DNA from: Fidelibacterota bacterium
GTDB lineage: Bacteria; Fidelibacterota; Marinisomatia; Marinisomatales; TCS55
Assembly: GCA_029936965.1 (NCBI GenBank)
Contig: JAPYRG010000010.1
Coordinates: 7,039 to 70,828, forward strand
DNA: 63,790 bases
Direction of reading: 5' to 3'
Shown: piece by piece, positions 43,889 through 51,674 of the stretch
Numbering within the stretch: position 1 is the first letter of the stretch
How the letters are laid out: each line of letters begins with the position of its first letter
The notes under the pieces: model-generated
What the model saw: only the letters and a program-made list of their open reading frames with translations
Database searches by the model: none
Told to the model about the DNA's origin: nothing
Program-made: the position numbers and the translations under genes

Positions 43889-44449
43889 TTAGAGAAGGCC
43901 CATTTCTAATCGAGCTGCTTCGGAAATCATTGATTGATCCCAAGGAGGGTCCCATACGAGTTCTAAATTAATTTCATCAACACCTTGTACGTTTTTTATT
44001 TTCTGTTTTACTTCATCCGCAATTACAGGACCCATTCCACATCCAGGAGCAGTGAGAGTCATTTTTATATCCACTAGTTTGTTTCCATTATCTTTTGTTT
44101 TGAATTTGCATGAATATATTAAACCTAGATCAACTATATTAACTGGTATTTCTGGATCATAGCAAGTTTTCATTACATCCCATACAGCCTTTTCACTTAT
44201 TTCTGCACCATGAATATTGTTTAATTTTTGTATTTCTTCAGATTCTTCTTTTCCAATAACATCAGCATCCTTGCCATCAATTCGAAAAAGATTTCCGCCG
44301 ATCATCACTGTATAACTTCCACCTAAAGCTTGTGTTATATGTCCATTTTGGCCTTTCTTCAAATTTGTTTTAGCACCAAAGGGTATTGTTATCACATCAA
44401 CATCACGTGAAAGAGTTACTTGTTCATCCATGTGCGTAGTATTAATCAT
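43889..44449 (-). CDS. sufT: Fe-S assembly protein SufT (DUF59 with N-terminal extension)
   Basis: 186 residues. Residues about 85-186 are the MIP18/DUF59 domain with DPEIPVNIVDLGLIYSC and MTLTAPGCGMGPVIADEV (the conserved Cys is a cluster-transfer residue in the family). The N-terminal about 80 residues with VITIPFGAKTNLKKGQ and ALGGSYTVMIGG are the extension that distinguishes SufT. It probably helps maturation of Fe-S targets. Placed between sufE and sufS, and there is a second DUF59 protein, without extension, at the other end of the operon. Confidence 0.9.
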   Translation of the reverse strand: MINTTHMDEQVTLSRDVDVITIPFGAKTNLKKGQNGHITQALGGSYTVMIGGNLFRIDGKDADVIGKEESEEIQKLNNIHGAEISEKAVWDVMKTCYDPEIPVNIVDLGLIYSCKFKTKDNGNKLVDIKMTLTAPGCGMGPVIADEVKQKIKNVQGVDEINLELVWDPPWDQSMISEAARLEMGLL

Positions 44450-44451
44450 TT

Positions 44452-44865
44452 TTAAGCAAGTAATTCACTTTGAATTTTGTGAATAGCAGCTCCAAATCCA
44501 TTTGTCCTTTGGCTGCTAATAGAACCCCCCAGACCTATCTCTTTTAAAATATTATCCCCATTAATTGATAATATATCTTCTTTTTTTTGTCCATTAAATA
44601 ATCTTTGAAGAATATATAGAAGTCCTTTAACAATCATTGCATCTGAATCTGTAAGAAAGTTATACGTTTTATCAGAATTTTCTTCAGATATTATCCAAGC
44701 CTGGGAAGTGCATCCATATACTTTATTTTCATCATTCTGATCAGCGAGATTAATCCCTGGAGACTTTTTTGCAATATCCACCAAGTAAATATACTTTTCT
44801 CTTGCGTCTTCAAAAACAGAGAATTCTTTTCTTATTTCTTCCATTTTATTCTGAATATTATTCAT
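44452..44865 (-). CDS. sufE: sulfur acceptor SufE
   Basis: 137 residues from ATG 44865, which shares one base with the sufD stop (TAATG); a longer frame to 44892 lies inside sufD. The active-site cysteine loop is KVYGCTSQAWII, and LYILQRLFNGQKKEDI and FGAAIHKI are typical of SufE. It accepts persulfide sulfur from SufS and delivers it to SufB. Confidence 0.95.
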   Translation of the reverse strand: MNNIQNKMEEIRKEFSVFEDAREKYIYLVDIAKKSPGINLADQNDENKVYGCTSQAWIISEENSDKTYNFLTDSDAMIVKGLLYILQRLFNGQKKEDILSINGDNILKEIGLGGSISSQRTNGFGAAIHKIQSELLA

Positions 44866-46139
44866 TATGTAACACCTGTATTTTCTAACCAATAAGATAA
44901 TTGCTCATTAACGTATTGATTAATATTTTTTTCAGAAATTATTTTCAAAGCTTCTTTTGCAAATCCATTTATAAGTAATAAATGTGCTGTTTTAAAATCA
45001 AGCCCACGAGATCTCATATAAAATATAGCATTATCATCTAATTGTCCAGTTGAAGATCCGTGAGAACATTTTACATCATCTGCATAAATTTCTAACTGTG
45101 GATTAGAATGAGCAACGGCCTTATCATTTAGTATAAGATTCCTAGTTGTTTGCTTAGCATTAGTTTGTTGCGCATCTTTTTTTACTATTACTTTTCCATT
45201 AAAAATTCCCGATGAAGCATCTGACAGTATATATTTAAATAATTGATTGCTTATACATTTTTCTTTTAAATGATTTACTGTAATAAAATGATCGTGTTGT
45301 TGCTTGAGCTTTGAAAGACAAAGACTGTTTATCGAAGATGAGGCGCCAATATCATTAAGATTCACATTAATATTTTGTCGGTATTTATTTGCACCTGACA
45401 CATAATGGAATGCATTTAATTTCGCATCTTTTTCCAATATATATTCTGTGTCCGCAACATGATAAGAACTATTTCCATCTTCTTGCAGTCGAATGTGATT
45501 GAGGGAAGAATTCTTTAGTAATTCTATTTTTGTTACAGCATTCAGCCAATATTCAATATTAGTTGATCCGTAATAATGTTCAATAATTGTAGCTTCAGAG
45601 CTATTACCTATCTTCATTATAAATAAGGGATGATTCATTATTGGTTCATCTATATCAGAAGTATAATTGATAATATGTATGGGTTCATTAATAATTTCAT
45701 TATCATTCACAATAATTGTTAAACCTGTATTAATCATTGCTGAATTAATGTTATGAAACGGATTTGCATGTGGAGAGAAAATCTCATGGATTAATTCTGG
45801 GTTTGATTTATAAGTCTCACCTATTGTTTCAATAGAAATTTGATTACTAATAGAAGAAAGATCTTTTTGATAATAACCATTAAAAAAAACGATTCGATTA
45901 GAATTATTGATTTCTGGGAATGGATTAGGCAGAGTAGAAATATTCTTTCTTAATCCAAAACGGAAAGACATATTGTTAAGTAATGAAAAATCTGAATATT
46001 TCCAATCTTCCCAGCTTCTATTTGGGAATCCATGTCTGGTAAATTCTTTAAAAGCATTTATCTGTAATGATTTAATAGTATCTGATCCATTAAGGCCAAA
46101 TAGTGGAGATTTATTTATTTCTTTTTCTAAAAATTTCAT
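44865..46139 (-). CDS. sufD: Fe-S scaffold component SufD
   Basis: 424 residues. C-terminal DVKCSHGSSTGQLDDNAIFYMRSRGLD is the SufB/SufD core motif, with the histidine (CSHG) known to be needed for cluster assembly. The beta-helix region is in the middle (LNAVTKIELLKNSSLNH). It forms the SufBC2D complex with its neighbours, sharing its stop codon with sufE and starting 1 bp after sufC. Confidence 0.95.
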   Translation of the reverse strand: MKFLEKEINKSPLFGLNGSDTIKSLQINAFKEFTRHGFPNRSWEDWKYSDFSLLNNMSFRFGLRKNISTLPNPFPEINNSNRIVFFNGYYQKDLSSISNQISIETIGETYKSNPELIHEIFSPHANPFHNINSAMINTGLTIIVNDNEIINEPIHIINYTSDIDEPIMNHPLFIMKIGNSSEATIIEHYYGSTNIEYWLNAVTKIELLKNSSLNHIRLQEDGNSSYHVADTEYILEKDAKLNAFHYVSGANKYRQNINVNLNDIGASSSINSLCLSKLKQQHDHFITVNHLKEKCISNQLFKYILSDASSGIFNGKVIVKKDAQQTNAKQTTRNLILNDKAVAHSNPQLEIYADDVKCSHGSSTGQLDDNAIFYMRSRGLDFKTAHLLLINGFAKEALKIISEKNINQYVNEQLSYWLENTGVT

Positions 46140-46140
46140 A

Positions 46141-46881
46141 TTAACTATCTAACCAACCATATCCTTTTTCTTCAATTGTTTCTGCTAGTTCTTCACCCCC
46201 TGATTTTGCAATTCTACCATCAATTAATACATGGACATGGTCTACTTCTAAGTATCGAAGAATTCTTTGGTAGTGTGTAATGATAATAATTGCACGATCA
46301 TCACTTCGATATTTATTTACTCCTTCAGCAACAATTTTTAGAGCATCTATGTCCAGACCTGAATCTGTTTCATCTAGAATAGCTAGGTTAGGCTCAAGAG
46401 TAATCATTTGTAAAATTTCGTTACGTTTTTTCTCTCCACCAGAAAATCCATCATTTACTGCCCGGTGCAGGTATTTTTCTCCCATACCAACAATTTTTAA
46501 TTTTTTACGGATAAGATCTAAAAATTTAACAGCATCTAACTCAGGTTTTCCTTGATGTTTTCGTTTTGCATTTAAAGCAGCCTTAAGAAAATAGGCATTG
46601 TTTACACCTGGAATAATAACTGGGTACTGAAATGACATAAATATGCCTTCTAATGCGCGATTTTCAGGAGTATCATCTATTATACTTTTATTATTGTAGA
46701 GTATGTTTCCATCTGTAACCTCATAAGAATCGCGCCCAGCAATAATATTAGCTAAAGTGCTCTTTCCCGATCCATTACGCCCCATTATTGCATGAATTTC
46801 ACCATTATTCACATTAAGGTTGATTCCCTTTAGGATTTCTTTTCCTTTTATAGCAGCTTTTAAATCTTTTATTTCTAACAT
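46141..46881 (-). CDS. sufC: Fe-S assembly ATPase SufC
   Basis: 246 residues from ATG 46881, 4 bp after the sufB stop; a start at 46896 would overlap sufB. Walker A is IMGRNGSGKSTLANII, the ABC signature is FSGGEKKRNEI, Walker B is NLAILDETDSGLD, and IIIITHYQRIL contains the H-loop. A soluble ABC ATPase that drives conformational change in SufBCD. Confidence 0.97.
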   Translation of the reverse strand: MLEIKDLKAAIKGKEILKGINLNVNNGEIHAIMGRNGSGKSTLANIIAGRDSYEVTDGNILYNNKSIIDDTPENRALEGIFMSFQYPVIIPGVNNAYFLKAALNAKRKHQGKPELDAVKFLDLIRKKLKIVGMGEKYLHRAVNDGFSGGEKKRNEILQMITLEPNLAILDETDSGLDIDALKIVAEGVNKYRSDDRAIIIITHYQRILRYLEVDHVHVLIDGRIAKSGGEELAETIEEKGYGWLDS

Positions 46882-46885
46882 TTGT

Positions 46886-48337
46886 TTAACCAACACTTCC
46901 TTCGAGACTTACTTCCATAAGTTTTTGTGCTTCGACTGCAAACTCCATTGGAAGCTCCTTGAATACTTCTTTACAAAATCCATTAACAATTAGTGAAACT
47001 GCATTTTCAACAGAAATACCTCTTTGGTTACAATAAAATAATTGATCTTCACCAATATTAGAAGTAGATGCTTCATGTTCCATTTGTGCGCTTGGATTTC
47101 GAACATCTATATATGGAAAAGTATGAGCACTACACTTGCTACCAATTAATATTGAATCACATTGTGAGTAATTTCTGGCCTTATCAGCATTTTTCATAAT
47201 TTTTACCTGACCTCGATACGTATTCTGACCTTTCCCAGCAGAAATGCCTTTCGAAATAATTGTGCTATTTGTGTTTTTGCCAATATGTATCATTTTGGTG
47301 CCAGTATCTGCTTGTTGAAAGTTATTTGCAACTGCTACGGAGTAAAATTCACCGATAGAATTATCACCTTTCAAAATACAGCTAGGGTATTTCCAGGTTA
47401 TTGCAGATCCAGTCTCTACCTGTGTCCAGGATATTTTTGAATTTTTTCCAGCGCAGATACCTCGTTTGGTTACAAAATTATATATGCCGCCTTTACCTGT
47501 TTTTGGATCTCCAGGATACCAGTTTTGAACTGTGGAATATTTGATCTCAGCATCTTTATTAGCTACTAATTCCACCACGGCAACATGTAATTGATTATCG
47601 TCACGCATAGGCGCTGTGCAACCCTCTAAATAGCTGACATGGCTTTCGTCATCAGCTATAATTAACGTTCTTTCAAATTGACCTGTATTCATTGCATTAA
47701 TTCTAAAATATGTAGATAACTCCATTGGACAGCGCACACCTTTTGGGATGTAAACAAAACTACCATCGCTGAATACTGCAGAATTAAGAGCTGCAAAATA
47801 ATTATCTGTATAAGGGACTACAGAACCCAGATGTTTTTTTACTAGGCTGGGATGATTTTGAACAGCTTCTGAAAATGAACAGAATATAACCCCCTCTTTT
47901 TCCAAACCTTTTTTGAAAGTTGTAGCAATTGACACACTATCAAAAACAGCATCTACAGCTACACCAGATAGCATTTTTTGTTCCTCTAATGGAATACCTA
48001 ATTTATTATATGTCTTGATTAATTCTGGATCAACTTCATCAAGGTTTTTTGGCCCATTAGATTGATCTTTAGGAGCAGAGTAATAACTGATGGAATGATA
48101 ATCAATTTTAGGGTAATCTACTTTAGCCCAATTTGGTTCATCCATATTTAGCCAATGTTTATATGCTTTAAGTCTCCAATTTAATAGCCAATCTGGTTCT
48201 CCTTTTTTATGAGAAATAAAGCGTATAACGTTTTCATCTAGACCAGGAGCAATTGTATCTTGTTCTATATCAGTAACGAACCCGTATTGGTAATCCTGAG
48301 AAGTAAACTCCTCAATGGTTTTATTTTTTGCTTTCAA
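46886..48337 (-). CDS. sufB: Fe-S scaffold SufB
   Basis: 483 residues, full length. It carries [18 protein letters not shown] near residue 105, [19 protein letters not shown], and the C-terminal core [21 protein letters not shown] with the persulfide-accepting cysteine, followed by [20 protein letters not shown]. It is the platform for de novo cluster assembly. The gene follows sufA by 9 bp. Confidence 0.97.
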   Translation of the reverse strand: MKAKNKTIEEFTSQDYQYGFVTDIEQDTIAPGLDENVIRFISHKKGEPDWLLNWRLKAYKHWLNMDEPNWAKVDYPKIDYHSISYYSAPKDQSNGPKNLDEVDPELIKTYNKLGIPLEEQKMLSGVAVDAVFDSVSIATTFKKGLEKEGVIFCSFSEAVQNHPSLVKKHLGSVVPYTDNYFAALNSAVFSDGSFVYIPKGVRCPMELSTYFRINAMNTGQFERTLIIADDESHVSYLEGCTAPMRDDNQLHVAVVELVANKDAEIKYSTVQNWYPGDPKTGKGGIYNFVTKRGICAGKNSKISWTQVETGSAITWKYPSCILKGDNSIGEFYSVAVANNFQQADTGTKMIHIGKNTNSTIISKGISAGKGQNTYRGQVKIMKNADKARNYSQCDSILIGSKCSAHTFPYIDVRNPSAQMEHEASTSNIGEDQLFYCNQRGISVENAVSLIVNGFCKEVFKELPMEFAVEAQKLMEVSLEGSVG

Positions 48338-48346
48338 TTGTATACT

Positions 48347-48712
48347 CTAAACTGAAAAGCTTGTACCGCAACCGCAGGAACGATTTGCATTTGGATTATT
48401 TATTTTAAAGCCACCATTAAGCATATCATCTAAGAAATCAACTTCAATCCCACGTACATAAAGCCAACTATTTATATCACAAAATATTTTTAATCCGTTG
48501 CTTTCAAAAACTTTATCATTTTCACTTCGTTTATCATCAAAGGTCATCTTATAGCTCATTCCTGAACAGCCACCTTGCTCAACAGACATACGCAAGCCCC
48601 AACCTTCCTTATCTTCTAGTTTCATAGCTTTTTTTATTCTCTCGCAAGCTTGAGGTGTTACTGAAATAGATGCGGAGGTAAATTCTTTTAATTCTTTTTC
48701 TTTAGTATTCAT
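48347..48712 (-). CDS. sufA: A-type Fe-S carrier SufA/IscA
   Basis: 121 residues. The three conserved cysteines are C49 in EQGGCSGMSYKM and C113/C115 in SCGCGTSFSV, the HesB/IscA/SufA pattern. It receives clusters from SufBCD and passes them on to apoproteins. Its N-terminal about 12 residues are longer than in E. coli SufA. It starts 3 bp after the small DUF59 gene. Confidence 0.95.
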   Translation of the reverse strand: MNTKEKELKEFTSASISVTPQACERIKKAMKLEDKEGWGLRMSVEQGGCSGMSYKMTFDDKRSENDKVFESNGLKIFCDINSWLYVRGIEVDFLDDMLNGGFKINNPNANRSCGCGTSFSV

Positions 48713-48715
48713 TAC

Positions 48716-49081
48716 TTACTCCCATTCTGAGTTTTCTATTTTTTCTGATGATGCGGGCGTTGGATAAAAACCAAGTTTTTCCTTTGCATCATCAGTCATC
48801 ATTTCTGGTTTCCAAGCAGGATCAAAGGTTACAGTAACTGTAGTGTCTTCTACACCATCAAGGGATTCTACTTTTTGTTTAATATCATTTGCCATTTGAT
48901 CTGCCATACCACATCCAGGTGTGGTAAGTGACATAGTAATATCAACATTTGTCGGCTCACTTGCTTGGTCATCAAAAGCTATATCATAAATTAATCCCAA
49001 GTTCCAAAGATCAACAGATATCTCTGGATCATAACATTGCTTCAACACATTTATAATATCTTCTTGCGCTAACTTTTTCAT
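48716..49081 (-). CDS. MIP18/DUF59 metal-sulfur cluster assembly factor
   Basis: 121 residues consisting of a DUF59 domain alone: CYDPEISVDLWNLGLIYDIAF, then DITMSLTTPGCGMADQMANDI, and DTTVTVTFDPAWKPEMMTDDA. It is related to PaaD and to SufT but lacks the SufT extension. It is the second gene of the SUF operon, between the regulator and sufA, so it presumably acts in Fe-S maturation. Confidence 0.9.
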   Translation of the reverse strand: MKKLAQEDIINVLKQCYDPEISVDLWNLGLIYDIAFDDQASEPTNVDITMSLTTPGCGMADQMANDIKQKVESLDGVEDTTVTVTFDPAWKPEMMTDDAKEKLGFYPTPASSEKIENSEWE

Positions 49082-49089
49082 ATCAAAGA

Positions 49090-49488
49090 TTAGTTTGTTA
49101 TATCCTGCACACTCATACTACGAAACATATTAATCATATTATCATTAATACGTTGTATAGGGGTACGGATATTGCAGTGTTCAATTTGCATACAATTAGC
49201 ATCGTAAAAACAATCACTCAAACCAAGCGGTCCCTCTACTTTCTCAAAAAATTCAGCAAGATTAATATTATTCAGCTTTGCTTTAATACGATAACCGCCT
49301 CTGGGGCCATTTATTGCTTCAATAATATTTTCTTTTGCCATATGTTGCAATGTCTTTGCCAATATTTCTAAAGGTATATTATAATGAGTAGCAATTTCTT
49401 TTGTCGATGACACTGAATCAATAGATTTCCTTTGCATATGACGAAGGGCAATAAGTGAGTATTCAACTTTTCTTGTTAGTTTAAGCAT
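49090..49488 (-). CDS. Rrf2-family regulator, IscR-like
   Basis: 132 residues. The winged-helix DNA-binding part has MLKLTRKVEYSLIALRHM and IPLEILAKTLQHMAKENII. The cluster-binding loop has C93, C99 and C105 spaced C-x5-C-x5-C, as in IscR, so it probably holds a [2Fe-2S] cluster and senses Fe-S status. It leads the SUF operon, and a perfect dyad sits immediately in front of its start codon, indicating autoregulation. It plays the role that IscR or SufR has in other bacteria. Confidence 0.92.
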   Translation of the reverse strand: MLKLTRKVEYSLIALRHMQRKSIDSVSSTKEIATHYNIPLEILAKTLQHMAKENIIEAINGPRGGYRIKAKLNNINLAEFFEKVEGPLGLSDCFYDANCMQIEHCNIRTPIQRINDNMINMFRSMSVQDITN

Positions 49489-49492
49489 TTTT

Positions 49493-49517
49493 ATATCCGA
49501 TATAAATTATCGGATAT
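49493..49517 (-). promoter_or_regulatory. IscR-type operator of the SUF operon
   Basis: A perfect 10-bp inverted repeat, ATATCCGATA and TATCGGATAT, separated by 5 nt (25 bp overall), located 4 bp upstream of the regulator start codon. It has the length and the ATA-x-YYGA ... TCRR-x-TAT outline of the E. coli type 1 IscR site, with several mismatches in the inner half. Binding here would block transcription or the ribosome-binding site. Confidence 0.82.
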
Positions 49518-49549
49518 ATTACACTAAGTCTTATATGTTATACAAGTTA

Positions 49550-50599
49550 TTAAGAAACGGTAATCAAACTTTTAGTTCTTGTATGTACTGAGCCAATTTG
49601 AACAGCAGGAATAGAAGTCTTGCGATTATAATATTTAATAAATTGATTAGCATTATCTTGAGGCAATGAAATTAATAAACCGCCTGATGTTTGCGCATCT
49701 GCAATCATTAATCTTTCAAATTCAGAAAATGAATCTGAGAAACTAGTAAATTGATTTGCATGCAATAAATTTCTCTTAGTACCACCAGGAACAACTCCTT
49801 GTTCAGCCAATTCTTTTACTCCAGGTAAAAATTTTAAATCATTATAATTAATTTGAAATGATACATCACTACTTCTGCATATTTCTGCAGCATGTCCTAG
49901 TAAGCCAAAACCTGTTACATCTGTAGCTGCATTAACTGAAAATTTTGTTAATATTGACCCTGCTAGTTTATTTAACATTACCATTGATTCTATCGCGTGC
50001 TTGATTGAATCGGCAGTGGCTTTTTCTTTCTTAATTCCAGCACTAATAATTCCTGTCCCAAGTGGTTTAGTTAATAATAATACGTCTCCTGGTTTTGCCC
50101 CTTTATTTTGTATTAGATCCTCTTTTAAAACTTCACCAGTTACAACTAAGCCATACTTAGGTTCTTGATCATCAATACTATGACCACCAATAATGGATAT
50201 TTCAGCTTCATTCGCTTTATCAGCCCCACCTTGCAATATTGCTGAGATAATATGTTTAGGAATATCATTTACTGGAAAACCAAGTATATTTAATGCAAAA
50301 AGTGGTTTTCCGCCCATAGCATAAATATCAGATATAGCATTAGCTGCTGCTATTTGTCCAAACATATAAGGGTCATCAATAATAGGCGTGAAAAAATCAA
50401 CAGTCTGTAAAATAAATTTATTATCTAGTAAACGTACAACAGCCGCATCATCAGAATTATCATATCCAACAACTACTCGATCATCTTTTTTTTGCACTAA
50501 ATTACCCAGAACCTGGGCTAGGTCATCCGGACCAATTTTGCATGCTCATCCAGAACCATGCGATAAAGTACTTAATCTAATCTGTTCTTTTGTTTTCAT
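49550..50599 (-). CDS. selD: selenide, water dikinase SelD, a selenoprotein (Sec18)
   Basis: 349 residues when an in-frame UGA is read as selenocysteine. Plain translation gives a truncated start at GTG 50497. Continuing the same frame upstream gives ATG 50599 and the N-terminus MKTKEQIRLSTLSHGSG-Sec-ACKIGPDD, with UGA at 50548-50546 in the position of the catalytic Cys17 of E. coli SelD and the essential Lys (K21) intact. The rest matches SelD: NSDDAAVVRLLDN, TVDFFTPIIDDPYMFGQIAAANA, DVTGFGLLGHA, DAQTSGGLL. It makes selenophosphate from selenide and ATP for tRNA-Sec and selenouridine. A SECIS-like hairpin follows. Its own start lies 35 bp after an unknown gene. Confidence 0.95.
50505..50517 (-). 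promoter_or_regulatory. SECIS-like hairpin of selD
   Basis: On the minus strand, 28 nt after the UGA, CCCAG and CTGGG form a 5-bp stem around a GTT loop, giving the AGGTTCT apical sequence close to the AGGTCT loop that SelB recognises in E. coli formate dehydrogenase mRNA. The distance from UGA is within the usual range for bacterial elements (about 16-37 nt). Confidence 0.65.
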
Positions 50600-50634
50600 A
50601 AAATCTTGTAATTTAAAAAAATATATAAATGAAG

Positions 50635-51444
50635 TTATAAGCTATCCGCTAATTTTCTTATATCTTCAATAGTGTTTATATCTCTATCAATAAGATATTC
50701 TAGATGAATGGTTTTAAATCTAGAATGAATTTGCAGTTGAGACTGGTATTGATGTAGCACCATCGGAATGTGCATTGTTTTAAATACCATTAAAGAAAAA
50801 GGGAAATCTAATTCAGTGTGTTTTAAAGCTGATAGAGTAGTATTATCCTTTCTCATCTGCTTACGGCATTCCTGAATATCTTTTAACAATAATTTTTTTC
50901 GAAATTCCCAAGGGGCTGTAATATCAGATAATGAATCAATAAATTCATATCCGCGTGTAAAATGTTCTAAAAAATATTTTCCATATATTCCACCGCTTAG
51001 TTCTTTATTAAGAAATTCATTTATCTCATCTTTTTTTGATGATAGAAAAAGTTTCCAATTGCTGAAATCTGACCGGAAGAGAAAATAACCGAAAGGTGTT
51101 TTAAATGAATTTCTTGGTGTAAAGAATGCCTTTATTTCATATGTAAGTTTTTTAAGGTCATTACGTAATTCATGAGAAAAAAGTTGTACAGTTATAGGAG
51201 AATAATTTTTAGGTATTTTCAAGAAATCTTTTGGGATAATAGATTCTGAAAGATTTAAAGTATAGCTTTTTTCAAAACCTTGAATATTGATCTCAATAAA
51301 CGCTCCAAGGTCACTTAATTTAATAAGATTATTTAATGCTTGGTCAAATTCTGGAAAGGTTGCTATCGAAGGATTAGAAGAACTAGGGATCTCTCCAAAT
51401 AATGATAATTGACGTGGATCATTTGAATCTCGCTTATTCACCAT
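50635..51444 (-). CDS. protein of unknown function with a beta-clamp-binding-like motif
   Basis: 269 residues, soluble, Lys/Phe/Leu-rich. Residues 12-16 near the N-terminus read QLSLF, the pentapeptide that many DNA polymerase and repair proteins use to dock on the beta sliding clamp (consensus QL[SD]LF). I recognise no domain in the rest (KNYSPITVQLFSHELRNDLKKL, FKTPFGYFLFRSDFSNWKLFLSS), which reads as mixed alpha/beta. It is transcribed with selD, which starts 35 bp downstream. Function unknown. Confidence 0.6.
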   Translation of the reverse strand: MVNKRDSNDPRQLSLFGEIPSSSNPSIATFPEFDQALNNLIKLSDLGAFIEINIQGFEKSYTLNLSESIIPKDFLKIPKNYSPITVQLFSHELRNDLKKLTYEIKAFFTPRNSFKTPFGYFLFRSDFSNWKLFLSSKKDEINEFLNKELSGGIYGKYFLEHFTRGYEFIDSLSDITAPWEFRKKLLLKDIQECRKQMRKDNTTLSALKHTELDFPFSLMVFKTMHIPMVLHQYQSQLQIHSRFKTIHLEYLIDRDINTIEDIRKLADSL

Positions 51445-51674
51445 AGTGGTAAATATTACGTTCTAATGAATTGAAGTGCAACAATGCAGAAATAATAAAA
51501 AATAAAATAAATAAATTCTTTATAGCGATTTTATTGTGTGTAATAAAAAAGTGATGCTAAATTTTGTACTAATGATTATGCAATATTTCAATACATATTT
51601 TGCTGTACCTAGAAAATAGGATCATTATTAAATCATAGTAATCGATAAATAAAAAAAATCCCACTATATACAAA

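Noticed and set aside
49550-50497. SelD as a truncated gene or pseudogene starting at GTG 50497
   Set aside because: The upstream frame restores all conserved N-terminal residues when UGA is read as Sec, and a SECIS-like hairpin is present, so the truncation is apparent only.
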